Source: Bacteroidia bacterium
GTDB taxonomy: Bacteria > Bacteroidota > Bacteroidia > NS11-12g > UBA9320
DNA: 35,426 bases
Direction: 5' to 3'
Assembly: GCA_016779945.1 (NCBI GenBank)
Contig: JADHMR010000010.1
Location: forward strand, 1-35,426
The notes under the pieces are model-generated. The model saw nothing but the letters and a program-made list of their open reading frames with translations. It was not told the DNA's origin and made no database searches. The position numbers and the translations under genes were made by a program. Shown here piece by piece: positions 1 through 11,946 of this stretch. Each line of letters opens with the position of its first letter. Position 1 is the first letter of the stretch.

Positions 1-1693
<1,693 letters not shown>

Positions 1694-1699
1694 TTATTA

Positions 1700-4600
1700 T
1701 TAATCAAAAGTTAACTCAATACCCAAACCTCGCAATTCATGTAATAAAACATTGAATGATTCAGGCAATCCTGGCTCGACCATATTCTCTCCCTTTACTA
1801 TAGCTTCGTATGCTTTAGCTCTACCGATAATATCGTCTGATTTAACTGTAAGTATTTCTCTTAGTATGTTGGCTGCACCGAATGCTTCAAGTGCCCATAC
1901 CTCCATCTCACCAAAACGTTGGCCACCAAATTGTGCTTTACCACCAAGAGGTTGCTGTGTAATTAATGAATAAGGACCGATGGATCTTGAGTGCATCTTA
2001 TCATCAACCATATGGCCTAATTTAAGCATATACATGATACCAACGGTTGTTCTTTGATGGAACTTTTCACCGGTTAGTCCATTGTATAATTGAGCTGAAC
2101 CAAATTGTGGCAATCCTGCCTTTTCGATTTGCTCATCGATTTCAGCTTCAGATGCTCCATCAAAAATTGGAGTTCCAAAATTTAAACCTAATTCGCTTCC
2201 TGCCCAACCAAGAACAGTTTCATAAATTTGACCAAGATTCATTCGAGAAGGTACACCTAATGGATTCAATACAATCTCAACTGGTGTTCCATCTTCAAGG
2301 TATGGCATATCCTCTTCAGGGACAATTTTGGCAACAATACCTTTATTACCGTGACGACCTGCCATCTTATCACCAACTTTAAGCTTACGTTTTTTAGCAA
2401 CATAAACTTTTGCTAGCTTCAAAATACCTGTTGGTAATTCATCTCCAACACTAATGGTAAATTGTTCTCTCTTGTATGCAGTTGATATATCTGTAAATTT
2501 AGATTTATAGTTGGTAAGAATTTTACCTATTAACTCATTGTTGTCAGCGTCAGTTGTCCAATTATTGTAGGAAACTGTGGCAAAATCTATCGATGCTAGA
2601 TTCTTTAAAGTAAACTTAGTACCTTTTGGAATTACATCCTCATAATAAACATTTTGAACACCAGAAGATGTCTTACCTGAGACAACTTTGTAGAGTTTTT
2701 CCAGCAAGGATGCTCTAAGTTTGTCAAGCTCGGCTAAATGCTCATTTTCAAGCTTGGTAAGTTTAGTTTTATCATCAGCTTTGTTAGCTCTGTTTTTTTT
2801 ACGTCTAACAAATAATTGTTTTGCAACAACAACACCTTCCTTGGATGGTGTGGCTTTGAGTGATGCGTCTTTAACATCGCCAGCTTTATCTCCGAAAATT
2901 GCTCTAAGCAGTTTTTCCTCGGGCGATGGCTCAGATTCTCCTTTTGGTGTAATCTTACCAATTAAAATATCACCTTCTTTAATTCTTGCACCAACACGAA
3001 TCAAACCATTTTCATCCAAATTCTTAGTAGCTTCTTCGCTCACATTTGGAATATCGTTGGTTAATTCTTCGATACCTCTTTTAGTATCTCTAACTTCAAC
3101 ATCGTGTTCAGTAACGTGGATAGAAGTAAAGTAGTCATCTTTTACTACTTTTTCAGAAATCACAATAGCATCCTCAAAGTTATAACCTTGCCACGGCATG
3201 AATGCAACTTTCAGGTTTCTACCTAAGGCGAGCTCTCCTCCTTGAGTACCATAACCCTCACTAAGAACTTGGCCTTCGACTACCTTATCACCACGCTCAA
3301 CAATTGGTCTTAAATTAACGACCATATTCTGATTTGTTCTTCTAAACTTAGTTAAGTGGTAAGTTTTAGTGTCACCAATAAAACTCGCAAGCATATTATC
3401 ATCTGTCAGATCATACTTGATTCTAATTTCGTCAGCATCCACATATTCTACTATCCCAACACCTTCAGCAACCAATTGTGTTCTTGAATCTTTGGCTACC
3501 TGAGCCTCTAGACCTGTTCCTACAATAGGTGCTTCAGGATTCATAATCGGTACAGCCTGACGTTGCATGTTTGACCCCATCAAAGCACGGTTAGCGTCAT
3601 CATGTTCCAAAAATGGAATCAATGAAGCTGCTATCGATACAATTTGATTTGGAGCAACATCCATATAATCAATTTTGCTTTTATCCTCAATCGGAAAATC
3701 ACCCTCAAAACGAGCTTTAATTAAGTCATTTTGTAATACTCCTTTTTTGTTAAAGGGGGAATTTGCCTGTGCAATCATATGCTCATCTTCCTCCTCAGCA
3801 CTCAAGTAAACAACATCTTCCTCAATCTTAACTCTTCCATTCTCAACTTTTCTATATGGAGTTTCGATAAAACCAAGATTATTAATTTTGGCATGAACAC
3901 AAAGAGAAGAAATCAATCCAATATTAGGTCCTTCAGGAGTTTCAATAGTACACAAACGACCATAATGGGTGTAATGAACATCTCTCACCTCAAAACCAGC
4001 TCGTTCTCTAGATAAACCACCAGGCCCTAAAGCAGACATTCTTCTTTTGTGCGTTATCTCGGCTAGTGGATTAGTTTGATCCATAAACTGAGATAATTGA
4101 TTCGTACCAAAGAATGAGTTAATTACTGAAGATAGTGTTCTTGCATTGACCAAATCAGTTGGTGTAAATACTTCATTATCTCGAATATTCATTCGTTCAC
4201 GAATGGTTCTTGCCATACGTGCAAGACCTACACCAAATTGGTTATATAACTGTTCTCCAACAGTTCTAACTCTTCTATTACTTAGGTGGTCAATATCATC
4301 TACATCTGTTCTTGAATTAACAAGTTCAATAAGATACTGAATTATTGATATGATATCTTGATTGGTTAATACACGATTGTTACTATCAATGTCTAACTCT
4401 AATTTTTTATTAATTCGATATCTACCAACTTCCCCTAAATCATATCTTTTGTCAGAGAAAAATAATCGTTCAATGATACCACGTGCTGTTTCCTCATCAG
4501 GTGGATCTGTATTTCTAAGCTGACGATAGATGTGTTCCACAGCTTCTTTACCAGAGTTGGAAGTATCTTTTTGTAGCGTATTAAGAATGATTTGAAAATC

Positions 4601-5506
4601 ATTCTTGTCATCATTTTCTTTACTTAAAATGATTGTTTTCACACCCGACTCCAAAATTTCAGCAAGATGTTCCTCTTCAAGCACAGTATCTCTCTCAATA
4701 ACTACCTCGTTACGTTCGATAGAAACTACCTCTCCAGTATCTTCATCCACAAAGTCTTCAATCCATGATCGAAGAACTCTAGCAGCTAATCTTCTTCCTA
4801 AAACTTTTTTGAGGCCCGTTTTGGTTACCTTGATATCTTCAGCAAGACCGAATAAATCAAGAATATCCTTATCAGTTTCGTAGCCTATCGCTCTAAGCAA
4901 TGTTGTTACTGGGAATTTCTTTTTACGATCGATGTATGCGTACATGACGTTGTTTACGTCAGTAGCAAATTCAATCCAACTTCCTTTAAATGGAATTATT
5001 CGTGCAGAATATAACTTAGTACCGTTGGTATGGTAAGATTGACCAAAAAATACACCAGGAGAACGATGCAATTGTGAAACAATTACACGCTCAGCACCAT
5101 TGATTATAAATGAGCCTGTAGGAGACATGTATGGAAGTGTCCCTAAATAAACATCTTGAACTACTGTTTCAAAATCTTCGTGTTCTACATCGTTACAACT
5201 AAGCTTTAACTTAGCCTTTAATGGAACTGCGTAAGTAAGTCCACGTTCAATACACTCTTGAATAGTGTATCTCGGAGGATCAACAAAGTAGTCTAAAAAT
5301 TCAAGTACGAATATGTTACGAGTATCAGTGATAGGAAAGTTCTCACTAAAAACTTTAAACAATCCTTCAAATTTTCTGTCTTCCGAAGATGTCTGCAGTT
5401 GGAAAAACTCCTGAAAAGATTTTAACTGAACATCCAAGAAATCTGGGTAGTCGATTACCTTAGCAATCTTCCCAAAATTTATTCTTTCGTTATATTTTGA
5501 TGACAA
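1700..5506 (-). CDS. rpoB: RNA polymerase beta subunit
   Basis: RpoB, 1268 aa, the usual length for Bacteroidota. It forms one half of the active-site cleft together with RpoC. It starts [23 protein letters not shown]. The rifampicin-binding cluster is present in wild-type-like form ([20 protein letters not shown], then [13 protein letters not shown] and [11 protein letters not shown]). C-terminal motifs include [10 protein letters not shown] and [24 protein letters not shown]. The gene is downstream of rplL with a 98-bp gap holding a hairpin, and immediately upstream of rpoC. All plus-strand ORFs inside it, and the 75-aa minus ORF at 2734-2961, are shadows. Confidence 0.99.
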   Translation of the reverse strand: MSSKYNERINFGKIAKVIDYPDFLDVQLKSFQEFFQLQTSSEDRKFEGLFKVFSENFPITDTRNIFVLEFLDYFVDPPRYTIQECIERGLTYAVPLKAKLKLSCNDVEHEDFETVVQDVYLGTLPYMSPTGSFIINGAERVIVSQLHRSPGVFFGQSYHTNGTKLYSARIIPFKGSWIEFATDVNNVMYAYIDRKKKFPVTTLLRAIGYETDKDILDLFGLAEDIKVTKTGLKKVLGRRLAARVLRSWIEDFVDEDTGEVVSIERNEVVIERDTVLEEEHLAEILESGVKTIILSKENDDKNDFQIILNTLQKDTSNSGKEAVEHIYRQLRNTDPPDEETARGIIERLFFSDKRYDLGEVGRYRINKKLELDIDSNNRVLTNQDIISIIQYLIELVNSRTDVDDIDHLSNRRVRTVGEQLYNQFGVGLARMARTIRERMNIRDNEVFTPTDLVNARTLSSVINSFFGTNQLSQFMDQTNPLAEITHKRRMSALGPGGLSRERAGFEVRDVHYTHYGRLCTIETPEGPNIGLISSLCVHAKINNLGFIETPYRKVENGRVKIEEDVVYLSAEEEDEHMIAQANSPFNKKGVLQNDLIKARFEGDFPIEDKSKIDYMDVAPNQIVSIAASLIPFLEHDDANRALMGSNMQRQAVPIMNPEAPIVGTGLEAQVAKDSRTQLVAEGVGIVEYVDADEIRIKYDLTDDNMLASFIGDTKTYHLTKFRRTNQNMVVNLRPIVERGDKVVEGQVLSEGYGTQGGELALGRNLKVAFMPWQGYNFEDAIVISEKVVKDDYFTSIHVTEHDVEVRDTKRGIEELTNDIPNVSEEATKNLDENGLIRVGARIKEGDILIGKITPKGESEPSPEEKLLRAIFGDKAGDVKDASLKATPSKEGVVVAKQLFVRRKKNRANKADDKTKLTKLENEHLAELDKLRASLLEKLYKVVSGKTSSGVQNVYYEDVIPKGTKFTLKNLASIDFATVSYNNWTTDADNNELIGKILTNYKSKFTDISTAYKREQFTISVGDELPTGILKLAKVYVAKKRKLKVGDKMAGRHGNKGIVAKIVPEEDMPYLEDGTPVEIVLNPLGVPSRMNLGQIYETVLGWAGSELGLNFGTPIFDGASEAEIDEQIEKAGLPQFGSAQLYNGLTGEKFHQRTTVGIMYMLKLGHMVDDKMHSRSIGPYSLITQQPLGGKAQFGGQRFGEMEVWALEAFGAANILREILTVKSDDIIGRAKAYEAIVKGENMVEPGLPESFNVLLHELRGLGIELTFD

Positions 5507-5556
5507 GGTGTTGTTATTATTTGGTGTTAATGGAATAGAAAATTATAAAAACGCCA

Positions 5557-5584
5557 AAAGACCCACTGAAAACAGGGGTCTTTC
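5557..5584 (-). terminator. Hairpin between rplL and rpoB, probable attenuator
   Basis: On the transcribed strand this reads AAAGACCCC, an A/T-rich loop, then GGGTCTTTT, an 8-9 bp stem. A short distance later comes GGCGTTTTT rather than an immediate U tract. It is the only strong hairpin in the ribosomal-protein/rpo operon gaps. A partial terminator or processing site between rplL and rpoB is known in other bacteria and sets the RNA polymerase to ribosomal protein ratio. That role here is inferred from position and structure. Confidence 0.6.
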
Positions 5585-5604
5585 GAACGTGTTGTTTTTA
5601 AAAA

Positions 5605-5985
5605 TTATTTAAGCTCAACTTCAGCTCCTGCTTCTTCTAAGGCTGCTTTAAGTGCATCTGCTTCGTCTTTAGAAACATTCTCTTTAATTTCCTTTGGAGC
5701 TGAGTCTACTAATTCTTTAGCTTCTTTAAGTCCAAGACCTGTCAAAGTTTTTACAGCTTTAACTACGTTTAACTTAGAAGCTCCAGCAGATTTAAGTAAA
5801 ACAGTAAATTCAGTTTGTTCTTCACCGCCTCCTGCATCTCCGCCTGCTGCTGGTCCTGCTGCAACTGCTACTGCCGCTGCTGCTGGCTCAATACCATACT
5901 CATCTTTAAGTACAGTTGCTAATTCGTTTACATCTTTCACTGAAAGATTAACCAATTCTTCTGCTAATTTTTTAATGTCAGCCAT
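5605..5985 (-). CDS. rplL: 50S ribosomal protein L7/L12
   Basis: L7/L12, 126 aa, the stalk protein that recruits translation factors. The N-terminal dimerisation/L10-binding segment ([19 protein letters not shown]) is followed by an Ala/Gly-rich hinge (around residues 33-55). The C-terminal domain has the conserved [20 protein letters not shown] factor-binding helices. It is 32 bp downstream of rplJ and cotranscribed with it. Confidence 0.99.
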   Translation of the reverse strand: MADIKKLAEELVNLSVKDVNELATVLKDEYGIEPAAAAVAVAAGPAAGGDAGGGEEQTEFTVLLKSAGASKLNVVKAVKTLTGLGLKEAKELVDSAPKEIKENVSKDEADALKAALEEAGAEVELK

Positions 5986-6017
5986 TGTTGTTTTTGTTTA
6001 ATTGTTTTTTTTAATAA

Positions 6018-6539
6018 TTAATTTTCTCGTTCAGATAAAGCTTTTACTAAGCCTGCAATCGTATTTCCACCAGATTGAAGTGAGGAAATAACATTGTTTG
6101 CAGGAGAGCGAAGCAATCCGATAATTTCTCCGACAAGTTCTTCTCTCGTTTTGAGATCAATTAATGTTCCTAATTGATCATCACCGATAAAAATATCCGA
6201 GTCGATGTAAGCTCCTTTAAGTAACGGTCTATCACTATTTTTACGAAACTCTTTGATAGCGATAGCAGGTGCTTTAGGGTTGGAAGCAAACAAGAGTGCA
6301 GTTGTACCTACTAATGTGTCTTTTAGATCACCCCACTCTGTCTCACTTCGCTCAAGAGCTTTGTGAACAAATGTGTTTTTAATGACCTGCATTTTGACAC
6401 CATTTTTATGTAACAACTTCCGTAAGTCGTTATTAGAATTTGCAGACAAATTAGAACTATCAGTTACGTAGACGTACTGAAATTCTTTAAGATTTTCTGC
6501 TAACTCATCTATAATATTATTCTTTTCGTTTTTGTTCAT
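6018..6539 (-). CDS. rplJ: 50S ribosomal protein L10
   Basis: L10, 173 aa, anchors L7/L12 dimers to the ribosome. The ORF track begins earlier (MFNHLEITT...), which would overlap rplA by 8 bp. I prefer the internal ATG at 6539 (MNKNEKNNIIDELAENL) because the family begins there and it leaves a 19-bp gap to rplA. The C-terminal helix binding L7/L12 ends ...GLVKALSEREN. In other bacteria L10 autoregulates this operon by binding its own leader. No leader structure was recognised here. Confidence 0.97.
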   Translation of the reverse strand: MNKNEKNNIIDELAENLKEFQYVYVTDSSNLSANSNNDLRKLLHKNGVKMQVIKNTFVHKALERSETEWGDLKDTLVGTTALLFASNPKAPAIAIKEFRKNSDRPLLKGAYIDSDIFIGDDQLGTLIDLKTREELVGEIIGLLRSPANNVISSLQSGGNTIAGLVKALSEREN

Positions 6540-6558
6540 TGTTGTAATTTCTAGATGA

Positions 6559-7254
6559 TTAAACAATTAAGGTTTTTGTATCCACTTTGATCCCAGGGCT
6601 CATAGTACTTGATACAGTTACACTCTGAAAATAAGTTCCTTTAGCTGAACTAGGCTTTAACCTATTTAATGTATCAATAAGTTCTTTGGCATTATCATAA
6701 ATCTTATCAGCTTCAAAAGATACCTTACCAATTGATGTATGAATTATGCCAGTTTTATCAACTTTAAAATCAATTTTACCCGCTTTAATCTCAGTAACTG
6801 CTTTGGCTATGTCCATGGTAACAGTTCCACTTTTAGGGTTAGGCATTAGATTTCTAGGTCCTAAAACTCGACCTAATCTTCCAATTTTACCCATTACCGC
6901 AGGCATGGTGATGATTACATCAATATCTAACCAACCACCTTCAATTTTAGTTACATACTCATCCAACCCAACGAAATCTGCACCGGCTGCTTTGGCTTCC
7001 TCCTCTTTGTCTGGAGTAACCAACGCAAGTACACGAACTTCTTTTCCAATACCGTGAGGTAATGAAGCAGTTCCCCTAACCATTTGATTAGCCTGACGAG
7101 GATCAACACCCAATTTAACATCTAAGTCAACAGATGAATCAAACTTGGTCTTTGTAATTTTTTTAACTATTTCACAAGCTTCTGTAAGACTGTAAATAGC
7201 ATCTCTGTCGTATTGCGACAAAGCTTCTTTTCTCTTCTTAGTTATTTTTCCCAT
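6559..7254 (-). CDS. rplA: 50S ribosomal protein L1
   Basis: L1, 231 aa, the L1-stalk protein of the large subunit, which binds 23S rRNA near the E site. It starts [18 protein letters not shown] and contains the conserved signature of the family ([13 protein letters not shown]) around residue 133. It has the expected length and sits 18 bp after rplK in the canonical rplK-rplA-rplJ-rplL order. A plus-strand ORF at 6746-7057 is a shadow. Confidence 0.99.
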   Translation of the reverse strand: MGKITKKRKEALSQYDRDAIYSLTEACEIVKKITKTKFDSSVDLDVKLGVDPRQANQMVRGTASLPHGIGKEVRVLALVTPDKEEEAKAAGADFVGLDEYVTKIEGGWLDIDVIITMPAVMGKIGRLGRVLGPRNLMPNPKSGTVTMDIAKAVTEIKAGKIDFKVDKTGIIHTSIGKVSFEADKIYDNAKELIDTLNRLKPSSAKGTYFQSVTVSSTMSPGIKVDTKTLIV

Positions 7255-7272
7255 TATTTATAATCGATAACA

Positions 7273-7716
7273 TTAATTATCTTCCGGAAACTGTCCGGTA
7301 ACAGTAATACCCATACTTCTAGCTGTACCTGCAACCATTTTCATTGCCGATGCAGTAGTCATTGCATTCAGATCAGACATCTTGTCTTCAGCAATTGCTT
7401 TGACTTGATCCCATGAAACTTTAGCAACTTTTACTCTGTTAGGTTCAGCAGATCCACTTTTCTTTTTGGAAGCCTCCAATAGTTGTGCAGCCGCAGGAGG
7501 AGTCTTTATGATAAAATCAAAAGAATTATCCTGATAAACTGTAATCACAACAGGTAAAACCTTACCTGCTTTATCTTGTGTTCTACCATTGAATTGCTTA
7601 CAGAAATCCATGATATTAACTCCTTTAGCACCAAGTGCTGGACCAACTGGAGGTGCAGGATTAGCTGCTCCACCTCTAACTTGTAATTTTACGAAACCTT
7701 TTATTTGCTTTGCCAT
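7273..7716 (-). CDS. rplK: 50S ribosomal protein L11
   Basis: L11, 147 aa, part of the GTPase-associated centre. The N-terminal domain carries the proline-rich [24 protein letters not shown] segment, the region contacted by thiopeptide antibiotics in other bacteria. The C-terminal rRNA-binding domain ends [18 protein letters not shown]. It starts 5 bp after the nusG stop, consistent with tight cotranscription. Confidence 0.99.
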   Translation of the reverse strand: MAKQIKGFVKLQVRGGAANPAPPVGPALGAKGVNIMDFCKQFNGRTQDKAGKVLPVVITVYQDNSFDFIIKTPPAAAQLLEASKKKSGSAEPNRVKVAKVSWDQVKAIAEDKMSDLNAMTTASAMKMVAGTARSMGITVTGQFPEDN

Positions 7717-7721
7717 AAAGC

Positions 7722-8279
7722 TTATTCTTTTTCTACTTGTATATAATTTAATTCTAATGGTGTTTTTCTTCCGAAAATTTTCACCATAACTTTAAGTTTT
7801 TTCTTATCCTCATTCACTTCTTCAATGACACCACTGAAACCACTGAAAGGACCATCAGTGACTTTAACAAATTCACCAACGATGTATGGATTAAGAGCAC
7901 TCTCACCTTCTTGATTACTTTCATCCACTTGGCCAAAGATTCGATTTACTTCTGTTTGTCTCATCGGAACTGGTTCTCCATCTTGTCCAAGAAAACCAAC
8001 TACACCGTTAACAGCACGAATAGTAGGCACAACTTCTCCAACTAAATTTGCGTGAATAAGAATGTAACCCGGGAAATAACTTTTCTCTTTGGAGGTCTTT
8101 TTACCATTTTTAATCTCATACACTTTTTGTGTAGGTATGAGAATTTCTGGGACATACTTCGTTAACTTGGCGTATGCCAACTCAGATTCAATAATGGCTT
8201 TTACTTTCTTTTCAGAACCACTTATAGCACGGACAACGTACCACTTAAAATCCTCTTGAGTCTTTTCGATTATATCCAT
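7722..8279 (-). CDS. nusG: Transcription termination/antitermination protein NusG
   Basis: NusG, 185 aa, binds RNA polymerase and links it to Rho or the leading ribosome. The N-terminal NGN domain begins [15 protein letters not shown]. The C-terminal KOW domain ([21 protein letters not shown]) lies near residues 130-150. It starts 2 bp after the secE stop, the usual secE-nusG pair. Confidence 0.98.
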   Translation of the reverse strand: MDIIEKTQEDFKWYVVRAISGSEKKVKAIIESELAYAKLTKYVPEILIPTQKVYEIKNGKKTSKEKSYFPGYILIHANLVGEVVPTIRAVNGVVGFLGQDGEPVPMRQTEVNRIFGQVDESNQEGESALNPYIVGEFVKVTDGPFSGFSGVIEEVNEDKKKLKVMVKIFGRKTPLELNYIQVEKE

Positions 8280-8281
8280 GT

Positions 8282-8476
8282 TTATTGTAAAAGACTGTAT
8301 AGTATATCCATGATTCCGCCAAAAGCTTTATCAATGAGTAATATTACCAAAGCAAATAAGATAGACGCAATGAGTACAATCGATGTACTGCTTCTTAACT
8401 CTTCCCACGAAGGCCAAGTTACTTTATTAATTAACTCGTCCGTGGTAGCTTTCCAAATTTCTACTATCTTACTCAT
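8282..8476 (-). CDS. secE: Preprotein translocase subunit SecE
   Basis: SecE, 64 aa, the small essential clamp of the SecYEG channel in the inner membrane. It is the short single-span form: the amphipathic helix and KVTWPSWEELRSST motif (residues 18-31) precede one transmembrane segment (VLIASILFALVILLIDKAFG). It lies between tRNA-Trp and nusG, its usual place in Bacteroidota. Confidence 0.96.
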   Translation of the reverse strand: MSKIVEIWKATTDELINKVTWPSWEELRSSTSIVLIASILFALVILLIDKAFGGIMDILYSLLQ

Positions 8477-8491
8477 ATTTATCTTTTATTG

Positions 8492-8565
8492 CACGGGTGG
8501 AGAGATTCGAACTCCCGACACCTGGTTTTGGAGACCAGTGCTCTGGCCAGCTGAGCTACACCCGT
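8492..8565 (-). tRNA. tRNA-Trp (anticodon CCA)
   Basis: A 74-nt cloverleaf on the minus strand. The acceptor ACGGGTG pairs with CACCCGT, the discriminator is G, the anticodon loop is CTCCAAA in a CTGGT/ACCAG stem, and the T loop is GTTCGAATC-like. CCA is not encoded. It lies between tuf and secE, a conserved position. Confidence 0.97.
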
Positions 8566-8591
8566 TTGTGCCTTATTATTTATAAATTGTA

Positions 8592-9779
8592 TTATTCAAT
8601 AATTTCAGTAACCTGACCAGCACCTACTGTTCTACCACCCTCACGGATAGCAAACTTCAATCCTTTCTCCATTGCTACTGCATTAATTAATTCTACTGTG
8701 ATACTCACGTTATCACCAGGCATTACCATTTCTGTACCATCTGGAAGTTTAATTTCTCCAGTAACGTCAGTTGTTCTAAAGTAGAATTGTGGACGGTACT
8801 TGTTAAAAAATGGAGTGTGTCTTCCACCCTCTTCTTTTGAAAGTACATATATTTCAGCTTTGAATTTGGTATGAGGTTTTACTGATCCAGGAGCAATGAT
8901 AACCATTCCTCTTTTGATGTCAGTTTTTTCAATACCTCTCAAAAGGATACCAGCGTTGTCACCAGCTTGTCCTCGATCGAGAAGTTTTCTAAACATCTCA
9001 ACACCAGTACAAGTTGATTTTAAATCTTCAGCACCCATACCAACGATGTCAACAGCGTCACCAACATTGATGATACCTCTTTCAATTCTTCCAGTAGCAA
9101 CTGTTCCTCTACCAGTAATAGAGAAAACGTCCTCAACTGGCATTAAGAATGGTTGGTCAGTCAAACGTGGTGGAACAGGAATCCAAGTGTCTACAGCATT
9201 CATTAATTCTTGAACTGTAGATACCCACTTATCGTCTCCGTTTAATGCACCAAGTGCAGAACCTTGAATAATAGGTGTGTTGTCTTCGTCAAATTCATAG
9301 AAACCTAAAAGTTCTCTGATTTCGATTTCAACAAGCTCTAATAATTCTTCATCGTCAACCATGTCAACTTTGTTCATAAAAACTACTAATCTAGGTACAC
9401 CAACTTGTCTTGCAAGTAGGATATGCTCTTTAGTTTGAGGCATAGGACCATCAGTTGCTGCCACTACAAGAATAGCACCATCCATTTGAGCTGCACCAGT
9501 AACCATGTTTTTAACGTAGTCGGCGTGACCAGGACAATCAACGTGAGCATAGTGTCTTGCTTCAGTTTGGTACTCAATGTGAGCAGTATTAATAGTGATA
9601 CCTCTTTCCTTCTCCTCTGGAGCCGAATCAATAGTACTGAAATCTGTTTTCTCTGCTAATCCTTGATTAGAGAGTACAGAACTAATCGCTGCTGTCAAGG
9701 TAGTTTTACCGTGATCTACGTGCCCGATAGTTCCAATGTTTACGTGTTCTTTCGAACGATCAAATGTTGCTTTTGACAT
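8592..9779 (-). CDS. tuf: Elongation factor Tu
   Basis: EF-Tu, 395 aa, the GTPase that delivers aminoacyl-tRNA to the ribosome. G1 is [10 protein letters not shown] (residues 18-27), G3 is [12 protein letters not shown], and G4 is NKVD. Switch I contains the [12 protein letters not shown] effector segment. Domains 2 and 3 are complete, ending [13 protein letters not shown]. It sits between tRNA-Thr(GGT) and tRNA-Trp and is probably processed from the same long transcript. Plus-strand ORFs over it are shadows. Confidence 0.99.
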   Translation of the reverse strand: MSKATFDRSKEHVNIGTIGHVDHGKTTLTAAISSVLSNQGLAEKTDFSTIDSAPEEKERGITINTAHIEYQTEARHYAHVDCPGHADYVKNMVTGAAQMDGAILVVAATDGPMPQTKEHILLARQVGVPRLVVFMNKVDMVDDEELLELVEIEIRELLGFYEFDEDNTPIIQGSALGALNGDDKWVSTVQELMNAVDTWIPVPPRLTDQPFLMPVEDVFSITGRGTVATGRIERGIINVGDAVDIVGMGAEDLKSTCTGVEMFRKLLDRGQAGDNAGILLRGIEKTDIKRGMVIIAPGSVKPHTKFKAEIYVLSKEEGGRHTPFFNKYRPQFYFRTTDVTGEIKLPDGTEMVMPGDNVSITVELINAVAMEKGLKFAIREGGRTVGAGQVTEIIE

Positions 9780-9822
9780 GATAAAAATTTAATTATTCTT
9801 TCTTTCTTTTTTAATAAATGCG

Positions 9823-9894
9823 AGCCAACGATGGGAATTGAACCCACGACCTCTTCCTTACCAAGGAAACGCTCTACCCCTGAGCTACGTCGGC
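9823..9894 (-). tRNA. tRNA-Thr (anticodon GGT)
   Basis: A 72-nt cloverleaf on the minus strand. The acceptor GCCGACG pairs with CGTTGGC (one G-U), the anticodon loop is TTGGTAA, and the T arm is GTGGGTTCAATTCCCAT. CCA is not encoded. It is the last tRNA before tuf. Confidence 0.96.
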
Positions 9895-9974
9895 TTGTTT
9901 AGTTAAACAAACAATGTATCCTATATGGAGTAGAACAATGAGGCGTGAAAAAAAATCTCAACACTAACTCAAGT

Positions 9975-9994
9975 TTGTGAAGTAAACTTCACAA
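9975..9994. other. Perfect 9-bp inverted repeat between two tRNA genes
   Basis: TTGTGAAGT and ACTTCACAA are perfect reverse complements separated by 2 bp, inside the 128-bp spacer between tRNA-Gly and tRNA-Thr(GGT). The other tRNA spacers here are 7 to 34 bp, so this spacer is unusually long. The dyad could be an RNA hairpin, a processing signal, or a regulator site. It has no T tract and is not a typical terminator. Confidence 0.45.
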
Positions 9995-10022
9995 TGCTTA
10001 GGGCTTTCGCACTAAAGCACAG

Positions 10023-10095
10023 AGCGGGAGACGAGGCTCGAACCCGCGACCTACAGCTTGGAAGGCTGTCGCTCTACCAACTGAGCTACTCCCGC
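10023..10095 (-). tRNA. tRNA-Gly (anticodon TCC)
   Basis: A 73-nt cloverleaf on the minus strand. The acceptor GCGGGAG pairs perfectly with CTCCCGC. The anticodon loop is CTTCCAA on an ACAGC/GCTGT stem, and the T arm is CGCGGGTTCGAGCCTCG. CCA is not encoded. Confidence 0.97.
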
Positions 10096-10129
10096 ATACA
10101 TATTATTTCCTTTAATGCTTTTAATTCAG

Positions 10130-10210
10130 TGGGGAGAGTAGGATTCGAACCTACGTAGCCGAAGCAGCAGATTTACAGTCTGCCCCATTTGACCGCTCTG
10201 GTATCTCCCC
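10130..10210 (-). tRNA. tRNA-Tyr (anticodon GTA)
   Basis: An 81-nt class II tRNA on the minus strand with a long variable arm. The acceptor GGGGAGA pairs with TCTCCCC, and the anticodon loop is CTGTAAA on GCAGA/TCTGC. It is 7 bp downstream of tRNA-Thr(TGT). Confidence 0.96.
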
Positions 10211-10217
10211 TAAAAGG

Positions 10218-10290
10218 AGCCGCCTATTGGACTCGAACCAACGACCGGCTGATTACAAATCAGCTGCTCTACCAACTGAGCTAAGGCGGC
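10218..10290 (-). tRNA. tRNA-Thr (anticodon TGT)
   Basis: A 73-nt cloverleaf on the minus strand. The acceptor GCCGCCT pairs with AGGCGGC, and the anticodon loop is TTTGTAA on GCTGA/TCAGC. It is the first tRNA of the cluster after the promoter at 10363-10393. Confidence 0.96.
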
Positions 10291-10362
10291 AATATGCTAA
10301 AAATCAAAGGGTTATATCAAAGAACTTATTACTTTTCTCTACCCTCCTTATTTTAAGGACGG

Positions 10363-10393
10363 CAAAGGTAAGTATTTTGTTCAATGAAACAAA
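10363..10393 (-). promoter_or_regulatory. Promoter of the tRNA-tuf-secE-nusG-rpl-rpo operon
   Basis: On the minus strand, TTTG (10393-10390), a 19-nt spacer, then TACCTTTG (10370-10363). This matches the Bacteroidota primary-sigma consensus TTTG-N19-TAnnTTTG exactly. It lies about 70 bp before tRNA-Thr(TGT) and after the hpf stop, so it can drive the tRNA cluster and the genes to rpoC. It is the best promoter match in the window. Confidence 0.8.
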
Positions 10394-10455
10394 CCATCAA
10401 TATTAAAAATTAATTATGTGACTATGGTTTACTAAAAATAGCCTTGCATTGTGCG

Positions 10456-10755
10456 TTAGTGCGTTTCAACTTTACCTTTATGTCGTTTTATTTGAGTCTT
10501 TAATGAATCAACCGCAAGGTCCGTTGCTGCCTCATATGAGATTGAAGTTTCTGTTTGAATGAAGCTCGTTTGACGGATATTAATTTTTATCTCAACCGTC
10601 TTATTTTCTTTAACATTGGTATTTTCTAGTTTTAAAAAAACTTGAGCATCAATGATACCATCATGAAATGTTTCTAACTTGCTTAATTTTCTTTCAATGA
10701 AATCAATTAACTTTTTGTCTGCTTTGAAATGGATAGATTGGATTTGTGTGTTCAT
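10456..10755 (-). CDS. hpf: Ribosome hibernation promoting factor, short form (HPF/RaiA family)
   Basis: 99 aa, the length of short HPF/RaiA proteins that bind the 30S subunit in the mRNA/tRNA channel and inactivate ribosomes in stationary phase. The beta-alpha-beta-beta-beta-alpha pattern is visible: IQSIHFKADKKLIDFIERKLSKLETF..., then KTVEIKINI, and the terminal helix AATDLAVDSLKTQIKRHKGK. There is no C-terminal long-HPF dimerisation domain. It is 22 bp after xerC in the order rpsU-xerC-hpf. Confidence 0.93.
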   Translation of the reverse strand: MNTQIQSIHFKADKKLIDFIERKLSKLETFHDGIIDAQVFLKLENTNVKENKTVEIKINIRQTSFIQTETSISYEAATDLAVDSLKTQIKRHKGKVETH

Positions 10756-10777
10756 GTGTTTAAGTCTTTAATTTATT

Positions 10778-11668
10778 CTATTCTGAAAACGGATGAGTAT
10801 CCTTATATATTTTCTTTAATTGTGAAATATCATTATGAGCATAAATTTGAGTTGCAGCCAAACTACTGTGACCTAACAACTCTTTTATTGAATTCATGTC
10901 TGCCCCATTCTGCAATAAATGAGTCGCGAAGCTATGTCTTAATACATGCGGGCTCTTCTTGTCTGAAAATGTCTGATTGAGTATATTTTTAATAACTTGA
11001 TAAACCCATTTTTCTTTTAACTGATTGCCTTTAGCGTCACAAAAAACATATTCAGATATTATGTGATTTAATTTTTTACATTCTTGGAATCGTTGTAACT
11101 GTTGAATAATTTCATTATTCAATGGGATAATTCTTTCCTTCTGACCTTTACCCATCACTTTCAACTCCATTTTGCCCAATGATAAATCTACTTCCTTCAA
11201 AGAGATCAACTCTGAACGCCTCATGCCAGTATGATAGAAACTAGAAAATATGATAAATTCAATTGAGGATTGATAATCCTCTGAATCCAACTCGTAACTG
11301 TCTAATACTTGATTTAGTTCTCGTTCTTTGACATAAGTGGGAATTTGTTTTTTTAATTTAGGTAATTGAATTTCTAAAGCAATTTCATAGTCGATCTCTT
11401 CGGACACATATAAATAATTTGCGAATGACTTGATTGCACTCACTTTTCTATGAATGGATTTTTCAGCTATACTATTCAACATTAAAGATCGGACCCATTT
11501 TCTAAGAGATTTAGAATCTGGAATATAACTAGGTTTGAAATCCTCTAGGTAGGTTAAATATTGTTTTATGTCAGTAATGTAAGACTGAACAGTATGAATT
11601 GAGTAGTTACGATTTTTGAGTATGTAATCGTGATATTTATCAACTATGGTTGATGAGGCACTAATCAT
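10778..11668 (-). CDS. xerC: Tyrosine recombinase XerC
   Basis: 296 aa, the core Xer recombinase that resolves chromosome dimers at dif with its partner. The N-terminal SAM-like core-binding domain (residues ~5-90) precedes the catalytic domain. The catalytic set is intact: Arg in HTGMRRSEL, Lys in GKGQKERIIPL, HVLRHSFATHLL, LLGHSSLAATQIYAH with the terminal Tyr. Its place between rpsU and hpf marks it as the housekeeping gene. It is the only tyrosine recombinase in the window and is 8 kb from the tRNA-Ala array, so it should not be assumed to be the array's integrase. Confidence 0.94.
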   Translation of the reverse strand: MISASSTIVDKYHDYILKNRNYSIHTVQSYITDIKQYLTYLEDFKPSYIPDSKSLRKWVRSLMLNSIAEKSIHRKVSAIKSFANYLYVSEEIDYEIALEIQLPKLKKQIPTYVKERELNQVLDSYELDSEDYQSSIEFIIFSSFYHTGMRRSELISLKEVDLSLGKMELKVMGKGQKERIIPLNNEIIQQLQRFQECKKLNHIISEYVFCDAKGNQLKEKWVYQVIKNILNQTFSDKKSPHVLRHSFATHLLQNGADMNSIKELLGHSSLAATQIYAHNDISQLKKIYKDTHPFSE

Positions 11669-11710
11669 AAGTGCACAATATACAAAAAAGGAATGAGTTT
11701 TCTACTCGGA

Positions 11711-11899
11711 TTACTTAGGGTTATTTAAGAACTGCTTATACCTTGCCTTAATTAATTGCTTTCTACGCTTAACTGAAGGTTTAGTAAATTGCTGTCTCTC
11801 TCTTAACTCTTTTACGACACCAGTTCTTTCAAACTTTTTCTTGTACTTTTTTAAAGCCTTGTCGATTGTATCGTTTTCTTTTAGATTTATTAATAACAT
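11711..11899 (-). CDS. rpsU: 30S ribosomal protein S21
   Basis: 62 aa and very basic, the usual S21 form in Bacteroidota. S21 sits near the anti-Shine-Dalgarno end of 16S rRNA. The N-terminal half carries DKALKKYKKKFERTGVVKELRERQQF and the C-terminal helix RRKQLIKARYKQFLN. It is the first gene of the rpsU-xerC-hpf run, with a candidate promoter just upstream. Confidence 0.96.
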   Translation of the reverse strand: MLLINLKENDTIDKALKKYKKKFERTGVVKELRERQQFTKPSVKRRKQLIKARYKQFLNNPK

Positions 11900-11916
11900 T
11901 TTTATAAAAAGGTCTG

Positions 11917-11946
11917 CAAATTTAGTGTTTATTTTAATATATCAAC
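11917..11946 (-). promoter_or_regulatory. Candidate promoter of rpsU-xerC-hpf
   Basis: On the minus strand there is a full -7 match, TAAATTTG (11924-11917), 17 nt before the rpsU ATG. The -33 candidate is GTTG (one base off TTTG) at an 18-nt spacer, touching the acyl-CoA dehydrogenase stop codon. The -7 element is good and the -33 is weak. Confidence 0.5.

Noticed and set aside
10778-11668. XerC as the integrase of the array
   Set aside because: It sits in the conserved rpsU-xerC-hpf context 8 kb away, on the other side of core genes, and looks like the housekeeping recombinase. A role in trans remains possible but is unsupported.
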